A DNA stretch of 64,000 nucleotides from RDYZ01 sp964518905 (lineage in GTDB: Bacteria > Cyanobacteriota > Cyanobacteriia > Cyanobacteriales > Geitlerinemataceae): positions 1 to 64,000 of the forward strand of contig CAZFJL010000008.1 of the NCBI GenBank assembly GCA_964518905.1, written 5' to 3'. Shown piece by piece: positions 1-7,900 of this stretch. How positions within the stretch are numbered: the first letter of the stretch is position 1; every line of letters starts with the position of its first letter. The translations under genes and the position numbers were made by a program. The notes under the pieces are model-generated. The model was not told the origin of the DNA. It saw only the letters and a list, made by a program, of their open reading frames with translations, and ran no database searches.

Positions 1-24
1 GTGACTGAATCCACTACTATAGTG

Positions 25-2394
25 TCACTCATTACTTGTGAAATTGCTATATAAGATTTTAGTAATATTTTCTGAATTACATTTACTAAGATTTAAGTCT
101 TTCTGTGCCAATGATACTTTCCAATCTCTTGTATCTGTTCCTAAGATAAACTTTTCTCTTGCTGCTTCAATTTCTAAATTGACAAAATCTTGTATTTTGT
201 TAGAGATATTTTCCCTAGAAAAATCAATACAAAAGCTATCTCTAGATGTTGAAATTCCAACACTATTGCAGTCGAATATTTCTGTCAAAGAATAATACTC
301 TTGATATTCAGATTGTGAGTCTAAGCTTTGATTTTGAAATAAATAAAAATCTATATTTGGTTTGATATTATTCCAAAAGGTTGAATTAATATTGTTATTG
401 GATAACCAATAGTATTTCCCAGAGATTAATTTTTGATTCTCCTTGATTTCTCTTACTCCATATAAATCGGCATGATAAACAGTTGCAATGTTATTTGCAC
501 TATTCTTATGTTTTATAAAAAATCCAATCGCTACACCTTGCTGAATATCAAAGACATTTTGATCGGGTGAGCCATCAGGACAAGCTTCTTGTCTTTTGTT
601 ATTTCCATGTAAATCTAAAATATAAATCTCATCAAAAGTCTGCATCAAATTTTGACGCATACCCCGAAACGTTGGGTTATCCAAATAACCATGATTCGTA
701 ATAAATGCAACAACCCCATAACCCGTTTCTTGAATTCGATGTTGAGCAAACCGAATAAACTTTACATAATCATCCTGCAAACCCTTCGGATTTCTTTCGC
801 CTAACGGTTTACCATCCACTTGATAATAATCCCGCACTAAATTCACAATCCAAGGATCAATATTAGACGACTGATAAGAATAGGGTGGATTACCCAAAAT
901 CACCATCACCGGACGTTCCTGCTTAACCTCCTTAGCTGCTTCAGCCTCATCCTTAATCCGAGTCATAAAACCCGATGCTTGAGGAATTTGAAACGCCTCC
1001 TGTAACGTATTCGTCAGATAAATCTTTAACCGTTCATCCGAATCAAACTCATAACCCAACTCCTGTAACTGCAAACCCAACTTCATATGAGCCACCGTAT
1101 ACGGAGCCATCAACAACTCAAACCCAAACAAACGCGGCAAAAGATGCTGCCCCACATAATTTGACCACATCCCCTTTTTATTTTTAAAACTCTCATAAAT
1201 ATGATCAATCACCCCATGTAAAAACGTCCCCGTTCCCACCGCCGGATCAAGAATCAAAACCTGATGCGATTCAATCATCTTCTCCGGATCTTTCGGATCA
1301 GGAATCGTCACCTTTTGCTTACTCGCCAAACCATCCTTAATCCCAAACTTTTCCTTTAAAATACAATCTACACTCCGCACAATATACGAAACCACAGGCT
1401 CCGGCGTATAGTAAACCCCTCGTGATTGCCGCATTTTTGGATCATATTCCGCCAAAAACGTTTCATAAAAATGCACCACCGGATCTTCCCGGCGCGTCCG
1501 TTTCCCAAAATTTTCTAAAATCGCCACCATATCCGTTAGCTTCAGAATATTCGCCAGAATATCCACCGCCCACGCAATACTTTCATCCAGATCAATTCCG
1601 GCAATCTTATCAAAAATATCTCGCAAAAAAGGATTCGTTTTCGGTAACTCAAACGCCGCCGTCTTCCGCGAAAAATCTTGAGGCGTTTTCGTATTACACC
1701 GCGCTGCAAACAACCCATAACAGATCGTTTGAGCATACATATCCGCAAAATCAACTCGCGTTAAACCCGAAATTAAAACCTTTTGAAACGACTCATATTG
1801 ATCAAACAAAACCCCTTCCGTTGCATCCTTTAATTTGATGGCGATCGCATCCCGGATTAACTGCGCTAAACTCGCCATCTTTTGCGCTAAATCCTTTGGT
1901 GTTCTCGCCTGCGAAACCTGCGCCTCCAAGAACCCTTTTAATAAAAGTTTAACTTGTTTTTGACCCTCTGGATCTGCTTTAAACTGACCCTTTCTATCAA
2001 AACTCCCTAAACTCGCCGCCGAACGAAAAACGCCCCCAACATACCACCGAAATTCTACATAATCCGTTAAGATCAAATTTCCCAAAGCCGCCAAATACCG
2101 CTTCATTTGATCCGACTTTTCCACTTTTTTTAATGCAATCCCCACATCCTTCGCTTCAACATAACCAATCTCCTGAAACTGGCGAATAATCACAAAATCT
2201 GGCGCACCACATTGAATCCGTTTCGGCTCATTCGTGACCGTCAACCCAGACTCTAGGGACTCCAATAACCGCTGCAAAGCTGGACGGTGCGTGTGTTCCG
2301 TCGCATTGCCTTTGCTTACCGCTGCCACTAATTCCTTTAGATACTGATCAAACACCACTACAATCTCAAGCTCACGGATAGTCTGATGATACAT
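25..2394 (-). CDS. Type ISP-like restriction-modification enzyme / N6-adenine DNA methyltransferase, C-terminally truncated
   Basis: The 789-residue product starts at MYHQTIREL. Residues ~65-85 hold a PD-(D/E)xK-like nuclease signature (PDFVI...EAKD). Methyltransferase motif I (DPAVGTGTF) is near residue 380 and the catalytic NPPY near 498, so it should methylate adenine at N6. The part after ~residue 640 resembles the start of the type ISP C-terminal recognition domain. Family members continue through a conserved ILYRPFD...YY motif; here the protein reads KILYSNF and stops at TGA a few codons later, while the same frame stays open to the window edge. This suggests a premature stop or decay, or a sequence error. 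An in-frame extension upstream to 2586 only translates a short repeat and is not used. No separate specificity or helicase gene lies beside it. The methyltransferase call is firm; the type ISP assignment is probable. Confidence 0.8.
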   Translation of the reverse strand: MYHQTIRELEIVVVFDQYLKELVAAVSKGNATEHTHRPALQRLLESLESGLTVTNEPKRIQCGAPDFVIIRQFQEIGYVEAKDVGIALKKVEKSDQMKRYLAALGNLILTDYVEFRWYVGGVFRSAASLGSFDRKGQFKADPEGQKQVKLLLKGFLEAQVSQARTPKDLAQKMASLAQLIRDAIAIKLKDATEGVLFDQYESFQKVLISGLTRVDFADMYAQTICYGLFAARCNTKTPQDFSRKTAAFELPKTNPFLRDIFDKIAGIDLDESIAWAVDILANILKLTDMVAILENFGKRTRREDPVVHFYETFLAEYDPKMRQSRGVYYTPEPVVSYIVRSVDCILKEKFGIKDGLASKQKVTIPDPKDPEKMIESHQVLILDPAVGTGTFLHGVIDHIYESFKNKKGMWSNYVGQHLLPRLFGFELLMAPYTVAHMKLGLQLQELGYEFDSDERLKIYLTNTLQEAFQIPQASGFMTRIKDEAEAAKEVKQERPVMVILGNPPYSYQSSNIDPWIVNLVRDYYQVDGKPLGERNPKGLQDDYVKFIRFAQHRIQETGYGVVAFITNHGYLDNPTFRGMRQNLMQTFDEIYILDLHGNNKRQEACPDGSPDQNVFDIQQGVAIGFFIKHKNSANNIATVYHADLYGVREIKENQKLISGKYYWLSNNNINSTFWNNIKPNIDFYLFQNQSLDSQSEYQEYYSLTEIFDCNSVGISTSRDSFCIDFSRENISNKIQDFVNLEIEAAREKFILGTDTRDWKVSLAQKDLNLSKCNSENITKILYSNFTSNE

Positions 2395-2445
2395 CACCCC
2401 CTGGCTGCAAAACCCCGACAGCGAAGCCACCGACACCGATCGCGC

Positions 2446-2460
2446 CCTCTGCGACCTGCC
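2446..2460 (+). repeat. Short interspersed repeat CCTCTGCGACCTGCC, copy 1
   Basis: The same 15-nt core recurs at 3163-3177 and 3873-3887, where it extends to CCTCTGCGACCTGCCGCC. All three copies lie between gene modules of the toxin-antitoxin/DUF2283 island. Confidence 0.6.
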
Positions 2461-2470
2461 CCCGCGCAGT

Positions 2471-2490
2471 GAGCGTTGAGCGGAGTCGAA
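2471..2490 (+). repeat. Short palindromic repeat (GAGC..TGAGC..GTCGAA family), copy 1
   Basis: GAGCGTTGAGCGGAGTCGAA is an imperfect palindrome. Related copies occur at 2588-2607, 13092-13111, 41485-41504, 44754-44773 and 47850-47868, several followed by a GCGGTTTT-like flank. The 13092 and 41485 copies lie inside family A elements. Confidence 0.65.
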
Positions 2491-2587
2491 ACGCGGTCTT
2501 CGGGAAAGCACCAGACTCGGCAATATAGTCGTCCTACTTGAGATTGAGACACCTTGACTTGACCTGCTTTGAACCCAAGACCGCACA

Positions 2588-2607
2588 TTCGACTCCGCTC
2601 AGTGCTC
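2588..2607 (-). repeat. Short palindromic repeat (GTCGAA family), copy 2
   Basis: TTCGACTCCGCTCAGTGCTC is the reverse orientation of the repeat at 2471. It sits directly before the ATG of the first DUF2283 gene. Confidence 0.65.
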
Positions 2608-2612
2608 ATTGA

Positions 2613-2899
2613 ATGAAAATCCTCCACGACCCCGACATTAACACCATTACCCTCATCTTCAGCCAAGACCCGATCGAAACCAGCGAAGAAACCGCCCCNN
2701 NNNNNNNNNNNNNNNNNNNNNNNNNNNNNNNNNNNNNNNNNNNNNNNNNNNNNNNNNNNNNNNNNNNNNNNNNNNNNNNNNNNNNNNNNNNNNNNNNNTC
2801 ATCGACTACACCGAACACGGCCAAATCGTCTCGATCGAAATCCTCGATGCATCCGATCGGCTCCCGCTGCCCCAGATCCTTGCCTCAATTTCTGCCTAA
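2613..2899 (+). CDS. DUF2283-family small protein, interrupted by assembly gap
   Basis: The N-terminal part (MKILHDPDINTITLIFSQ) and the C-terminal part (IDYTEHGQIVSIEILDAS) are the two conserved halves of a DUF2283 protein, a short family of unknown function often found beside toxin-antitoxin genes. The halves flank 100 Ns. A near-identical copy at 3944-4150 shows only 20 nt between the same flanks, and 20 nt also restores the reading frame, which 100 nt does not. The gap size is therefore probably a placeholder. If the missing bases match copy 2, this copy would share its in-frame TAA. Its stop overlaps the next ATG (TAATG). Confidence 0.65.
2699..2798. other. Assembly gap (100 N)
   Basis: One hundred consecutive Ns. 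The flanks align to a second copy of the same gene at 3944-4150, which predicts about 20 missing bases. Confidence 0.99.
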
Positions 2900-3147
2900 T
2901 GAACCATCCCGGACTAACCATCGACTACGATCGCGAAGGCGACATCCTCTGCATCGATAAGTGTCCCCCCTACGCCGAACAAGAAACGGATCATCTCGAC
3001 GGTGACATCCTCGTCCGCTGCAATCCCGAAACCGACGCGATCGAAGCGATCGAAATCCTCTTTTTCCCCAAACGCCTCGATCACCCCTTCACCCTGCCGA
3101 TCGTCGCCGACCTGCAACTACAACCCCCCGTGATGGCCGACGCCTGA
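2899..3147 (+). CDS. DUF2283-like small protein
   Basis: An 82-residue protein with the DUF2283 pattern: LTIDYDREGDILCID near the N-terminus and a negatively charged VRCNPETDAIEAIEIL stretch before the C-terminus. It is translationally coupled to the upstream DUF2283 gene through a TAATG overlap. Function is unknown. Position beside VapBC pairs suggests membership of the same stress/addiction island, but that is inference. A repeat copy (3163) follows 15 nt after its stop. Confidence 0.65.
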   Translation: MNHPGLTIDYDREGDILCIDKCPPYAEQETDHLDGDILVRCNPETDAIEAIEILFFPKRLDHPFTLPIVADLQLQPPVMADA

Positions 3148-3162
3148 AAATACCGATCACAC

Positions 3163-3180
3163 CCTCTGCGACCTGCCGCC
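3163..3180 (+). repeat. Short interspersed repeat, copy 2
   Basis: CCTCTGCGACCTGCCGCC, matching 3873-3890, lies between the DUF2283-like gene and vapC. Confidence 0.6.
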
Positions 3181-3212
3181 CCGTAAGCCAGCCGAGTAGA
3201 AATCGGGTCACC

Positions 3213-3614
3213 TCACACCTGCCAGTCCTCCAGACTTAACCCATCAACACGATCGAACTCTCGAACATTGTGAGTAACCAAAACCAAATTGTTCGCGATC
3301 GCAACCGCCGCGATCAGCGTGTCATACGCACCAATCGTCTGACCTTGAGCCGCTAGACCCGCGCGAATCCGCCCCGCAACTTGAGCCGCCTTGCGATCGA
3401 AATCCAAATCGCAAAACTCATGCAGTAACCCCTCCAGATGACTGAGATTCCGTTCAACTCGTTGACTTTTATAAGCACCGAAATACAATTCGCTATAAGC
3501 CACAGTACAGATGAAAATTTCAGTCGGCGGAATCATTAAAGCCCGATGGGTCACTGGGGACATTTGCGAATTGAGGATCTGAATACAGGCATTCGTATCT
3601 AGTAAGTAGGCCAC
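3213..3614 (-). CDS. vapC: VapC-family PIN-domain ribonuclease toxin
   Basis: A 133-residue single PIN domain. The acidic residues expected of a PIN active site are visible: D6 (LLDTNACI), E42 (YSELYFGA), D98 (YDTLIAA) and D121 (EFDRVDG), so it is likely an active Mg2+-dependent RNase. Known VapC toxins cleave tRNA or rRNA and are held inactive by VapB. The start is GTG at 3614 and overlaps the last 16 nt of the antitoxin gene, as usual for toxin-antitoxin operons. The order is antitoxin then toxin on the minus strand. Confidence 0.88.
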   Translation of the reverse strand: MAYLLDTNACIQILNSQMSPVTHRALMIPPTEIFICTVAYSELYFGAYKSQRVERNLSHLEGLLHEFCDLDFDRKAAQVAGRIRAGLAAQGQTIGAYDTLIAAVAIANNLVLVTHNVREFDRVDGLSLEDWQV

Positions 3615-3823
3615 TGTATTTCCTCACGGACATCCGGCGGCAAACGATCAGGAGCCTGAATCTCATCTTCAGCCCAACTACCCACCACCTGAGTCAAAAA
3701 TAACCACGAGTAACCCGAGTGTTCAGCCGTTAAACCCCGCGCCAAATACTCCATCAGCTCTTGTTTTTCACCAAGCGATAGCCGATCCACGATCGGCAAG
3801 AGTTCCGTTAACGTCATCGGCAT
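3599..3823 (-). CDS. vapB: VapB-like antitoxin
   Basis: A 74-residue protein beginning MPMTLTELLPIVDRLS, an N-terminal helix pattern (LSLGEKQELMEYLA) seen in small antitoxins that precede PIN toxins, followed by an acidic, proline-containing tail (DEIQAPDRLPPDV) suited to wrap the toxin. It overlaps vapC by 16 nt. The class is inferred from the partner and from length; no AbrB or RHH DNA-binding motif is obvious. Confidence 0.75.
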   Translation of the reverse strand: MPMTLTELLPIVDRLSLGEKQELMEYLARGLTAEHSGYSWLFLTQVVGSWAEDEIQAPDRLPPDVREEIQWPTY

Positions 3824-3872
3824 GCATCATCACAACACCTCTATTTTATGCACTGATACAAAAATCAGCCGT

Positions 3873-3892
3873 CCTCTGCGACCTGCCGCCCC
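3873..3892 (+). repeat. Short interspersed repeat, copy 3
   Basis: CCTCTGCGACCTGCCGCCCC lies 50 nt before the second DUF2283 copy, upstream of vapB. Confidence 0.6.
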
Positions 3893-3943
3893 ACGAAGCT
3901 ACGATCAAACCATGAACGTTCAAATCTCAAAACACGCCCAAAC

Positions 3944-4150
3944 GTGAAAATCCTTCACGACCCCGACATTAACGCCATTACCCTCATCTTCAGCCAAGAC
4001 CCGATCGAAACCAGCGAAGAAACCGCCCCCGCCCCAGATTAAACAACCATCATCGACTACACCGAACACGGCCAAATCGTCTCGATCGAAATCCTCGATG
4101 CATCTGATCGGCTCCCGCTGCCCCAACTACTCGAATCCCTCACCGCCTAA
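3944..4150 (+). pseudogene. DUF2283-family gene, second copy, with in-frame stop
   Basis: Near-identical to the gene at 2613-2899 at both ends. From GTG 3944 the frame runs through a TAA at 4040-4042 and continues in the same frame to TAA 4148-4150, encoding the conserved IDYTEHGQIVSIEILDAS half after the stop. The stop is therefore a nonsense change in an otherwise complete gene, or the product is a 32-residue fragment. It is followed 7 nt later by the second antitoxin gene. Confidence 0.75.
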
Positions 4151-4157
4151 ACCAACC

Positions 4158-4412
4158 ATGACCATCAAAGAACAACTCCTCCTCGCGATCGACACCCTCC
4201 CCGCCGATCGGCTCCCCATTGCCCTCGACTTCGTCGAATCCCTGAGCGATCGCCCCAACGCGCAATCCGAAAATACCGCCGCGAACCTCGCAACCTTTCT
4301 CCGCACACCTGGCAACACTTGGACTGGCGATGATATCCGAGATTGCGTCGAAACAGCCCTAACATCACGCAGTTCCATCACCTTCAAACACCGCATCAAC
4401 CCCTTTAATTAA
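4158..4412 (+). CDS. Small antitoxin-like protein (DUF2281/VapB type)
   Basis: An 84-residue protein whose N-terminus (MTIKEQLLLAIDTLPADRL followed by PIALDFVESL) has the alternating helical pattern of DUF2281-type antitoxins. Stop is at 4410-4412 and the PIN toxin gene starts at 4415, an antitoxin-toxin operon. A longer in-frame start at 4098 would read through the preceding pseudogene and was rejected. The partner toxin gene is frameshifted, so this antitoxin may be orphaned. Confidence 0.7.
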   Translation: MTIKEQLLLAIDTLPADRLPIALDFVESLSDRPNAQSENTAANLATFLRTPGNTWTGDDIRDCVETALTSRSSITFKHRINPFN

Positions 4413-4414
4413 CC

Positions 4415-4863
4415 ATGACAGCACTTCTGCTCGACACAAACATCTGTAGCATCGCACTTCTCGGTGATATTCGCATTGTCAAACGTTTAGAGGAAGCAAG
4501 CAACCAAACCATTGCGATCAATGCCACGACCATCGGCGAACTCGTACACACGGCGGAACAATCACGAGACCGCACAAATAGTCTCAAAACACTAACCAAC
4601 TTTGTTGTACGTTTTCACCCCTATTCAATCAACGAAGACACCGCCGAAATCTACGGCCAGCTCAAAGCCGCCGTCTTCGACGCTACGCCCCCAAAGACCG
4701 CAAACAGCGCCGTAGGACAACCATCGAGAACCTCGGCATCGGCGATAACGACCTCTGGATCGCCGCCACCGCCATCCAGCACCGCCTCACCCTCGTAACC
4801 GCCGATCGCGACTTCGCCCGACTCCAACCCCTCAGCGACCTCGCGATCGTCACCTGGCTGTGA
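4415..4863 (+). pseudogene. vapC: VapC-family PIN toxin, frameshifted
   Basis: The first frame gives MTALLLDTNICSIALLGD and GELVHTAE, the first half of a PIN domain. At 4680/4681 it loses frame. In the next frame the DNA continues RYAPKDRKQRR, then LGIGDNDLWIAATAIQ, LVTADRDF and a C-terminal IVTWL with TGA at 4861, the rest of a normal PIN domain. The break falls at TTCGA/CGC where GATCGC is the likely original, that is, loss of one T. It could be a real inactivation or a sequencing/assembly error. Confidence 0.8.
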
Positions 4864-4961
4864 CCGACTGACCGTAACAATGCAGCCCGATCGCCCGACA
4901 GTGATACAGTTTTCGTCAAGCGATCGGCATTGGTTCGAGCGCCGATCCCGTCACGAAAACC

Positions 4962-7900
4962 ATGGCTCAGACCCCCGCTCAACCCCTGATCCTCACCGGA
5001 ATGCACCGATCCGGCACATCGCTGATGGCCTCGCTGCTGCAAGCGATCGGCGTTCACGTCGGCGATCGACTCCTGGCAGGCGATCGAGCCAACGCGCCGG
5101 GATACTTTGAAGACGAAGATTTTCTCGAATTTCAGCGCCAAATCCTGATCGACTGCTGCGACCCTGATGATGGCGGCTGGCCGGATTGGGGCTGGACAGC
5201 TAGCGAATCGCTCGATCGCACCAAATTTACCGACTATACCGATCGCGCCCGCCAACTCCTCGCCCGACTCACCACCCAGCGCGATCCCCAGATCAACACC
5301 TGGGGCTGGAAAGATCCGCGTACGGCGCTCATGCTCGACTTTTGGGAGGCGTTAATCCCCGAGGCGCGTTACGTCCTGGTCTATCGCGACCCCTGGGACG
5401 TGGTCGATTCCTGCGTGCGGCTCAAAAGCGGCGTCTTCGATCGCCAGCCCCACATGGTGCTGCAAATTTGGTCGTACTATAACCGCCACCTGCTCGACTT
5501 TTACCGGCGTCATCGCGATCGTTGCTTGCTCGTCAGCACCCAAGCCTGTCTCGACCATCCCGATCGCTTCACCGATCTAATCACGAGCAAACTCGGCGTC
5601 GCCATCACCGCACCGCTCACCGCCGATCGCGTCGCCGCCCTCTACAAACCCGAGCTGTTCCACCGCCTCAGCGATCGCCATCCCCTGATCGAAAGCATCC
5701 ACCACCGCACGCCGCAATATCTGCGCTGGCTCGACGCCCTCGAAGCCAGCGCCGACCTCCCGAGCGATCGCGCCGACCAGTGGATGCACTGGCTCGCCCA
5801 TCCCCCCGAACGCTCGATCGACCTCGTAACGGCCTGTCAACTGCCCGACCTGATCGACTCTGCTCCACCCCCTAAATCCCACACCCCCACTCCACCCACA
5901 CCGTCCGCATTTGACACCACTACTAACACCGCCCCTGCGTTCAACGTGATCGACTCTACGCCTTTATCTCAGCCTTCATCCCAACCGACCTCCACGCCTC
6001 GCCCCACGCCGACCCATTCCCCCAGCAATCCCCCCGCCGTCTCCGTCGTCATCCCCTGCTATAACCAGGGCGAATTCATCCTAGAGGCGATCGCCAGTGT
6101 GCAGCGCTGCCCTGAGTTTGGCGAGGACGAAACGACACCGCTATACGAGATTGTGATCGTCAACGATGTGTCCACCGATCCGCTGACGCTGAAGGTGTTA
6201 GATTATTTGCGATCGAAGGGGCTGAACGTGATCAATCGCGCGGTGAATGGTGGTCTGTCGGCGGCGCGAAACACCGGCATTGAACGATCGCGTGGGCGCT
6301 ACATTTTGCCCCTCGATGCTGATAATCGCATCGAGCCGGAGTACATCCGTCGCGCGATCGCGATTTTCGACGCTAACCCGGCGATCGGCGTCGTTTATAG
6401 CGATGTGCGCTACATCGGCGACAAAACCGGCACGCTCGAAGTCCCCGAGTTCGACATTAACCGCCTCTGCGTCGGCAACTACATCGATGCCTGCGCGGTG
6501 ATCCGCCGCGAGCTGTGGCAGGACTGCGGCGGCTACGATACGAAAATTCCCGATCGGCTGGGCTATGAAGACTGGGATTTGTGGTTGACCGCAGCGGCGA
6601 AAGGCTGGAAATTCCACCACGAACCGGCGGTGTTGTTTGACTATCGGGTGCGCGATAACTCGATGGTAGCGGGTTGCAATCTGCCGGAAAATCGCAAGCG
6701 GTTGATGCACTATTTTTGTGCGAAACATATCGACCTTTACGCCACCAATTTCGCTGATATTTTTGCGCTCAAAGACGCCGAGCTGCTGGCCGAGCGTAAC
6801 CATAACGCCCTCCTCGATCGCCAAAACACCGCCTTACAGGCCGAAATCACCCGCCAAAAATCCGAACTCGACAGCATCGCCAGCGACCTCCACCGCGCTA
6901 ATCTTCAGATTCAGCAAACCCAAAGCAAACTCCTACCGCTCGAAGCGCAGCACAACGCCGATCGCGCCGAGATCGACGACCTTCGCGCCGAGCTGAAAGT
7001 CACCCATGCCCAACTCCACGCCGTTTCGGTGAACTATGAAGATGTCCAGCGGGAGCGGGATGGTCTGGTTCAAGAGGTGCAACATCTCGCCTCAGAGCGT
7101 GGTGACCTGCGCCAACTGGCTCGCGATACGATCGGCGCGATGCGGACTAGCAAATTTTGGCAGCTACGCGATCGCTGGCTGAATCTACGCAATCCCCTGG
7201 CTAATAAACTCGGACGCCCGATCGAAACCGATGTCGTTGCGGTTACCCTCGAACGCCTCGGCGTGTCCCCCGACTACATTCCCCTCGCCGCCCAGCCCCC
7301 CGCCGATATCTACGCCACCTGGCGACGCCAAAACGACCCCACCGCTGCGGATTTCGCCCGCATGAAACGCGACTGGCAACAGTTTCGCTATCAGCCCACG
7401 ATTAGCATCGTCGTCCCGGTGTATAACCCCGATCGTGCCTTTCTCGCAGCGGCGATCGAGTCCGTACTCGCTCAGATTTATCCCCACTGGGAGCTGTGCC
7501 TTGCGGATGACCAGTCCAGCCAGCCCCACGTGCGCGAGGTGTTGGAACACTACCAAGCACAGGATTCACGCATTAAAGTGGTGTTCCGCGAGGAAAACGG
7601 CCACATTTCTCGCGCCTCCAATTCCGCGCTAGAGCTAGCAACCGGTGATTTTGTCGCGCTGCTCGATCATGACGACGCGATCGCGCCCCAGGCTCTGTAT
7701 GAGGTGGTGTCATACCTCAACGCCCACCCAAACACCGACATGATCTACACCGACGAGGACAAAATCGACGAGGGCGATCGCCGCTTCGATCCATTCTTCA
7801 AACCCGACTGGTGTCCCGACTCGTTCCTCTCACGCATGTACACCTGTCATTTCGGCGTGTACCGACGGGCGATCGTCGAACAAATCGGCGGCTTCCGTGT

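Noticed and set aside
2606..2824. Minus-strand frame across the N run
   Set aside because: A third of it is unknown sequence and the other parts are antisense to DUF2283 coding DNA.
4683..5255. 190-codon minus-strand frame opposite vapC and the sulfotransferase start
   Set aside because: It runs antisense to two coherent protein families; its sequence has no family character and is explained by GC-rich codon use.
6198..6824. 208-codon minus-strand frame
   Set aside because: Shadow of the first GT2 domain; the plus-strand frame has clear glycosyltransferase motifs.
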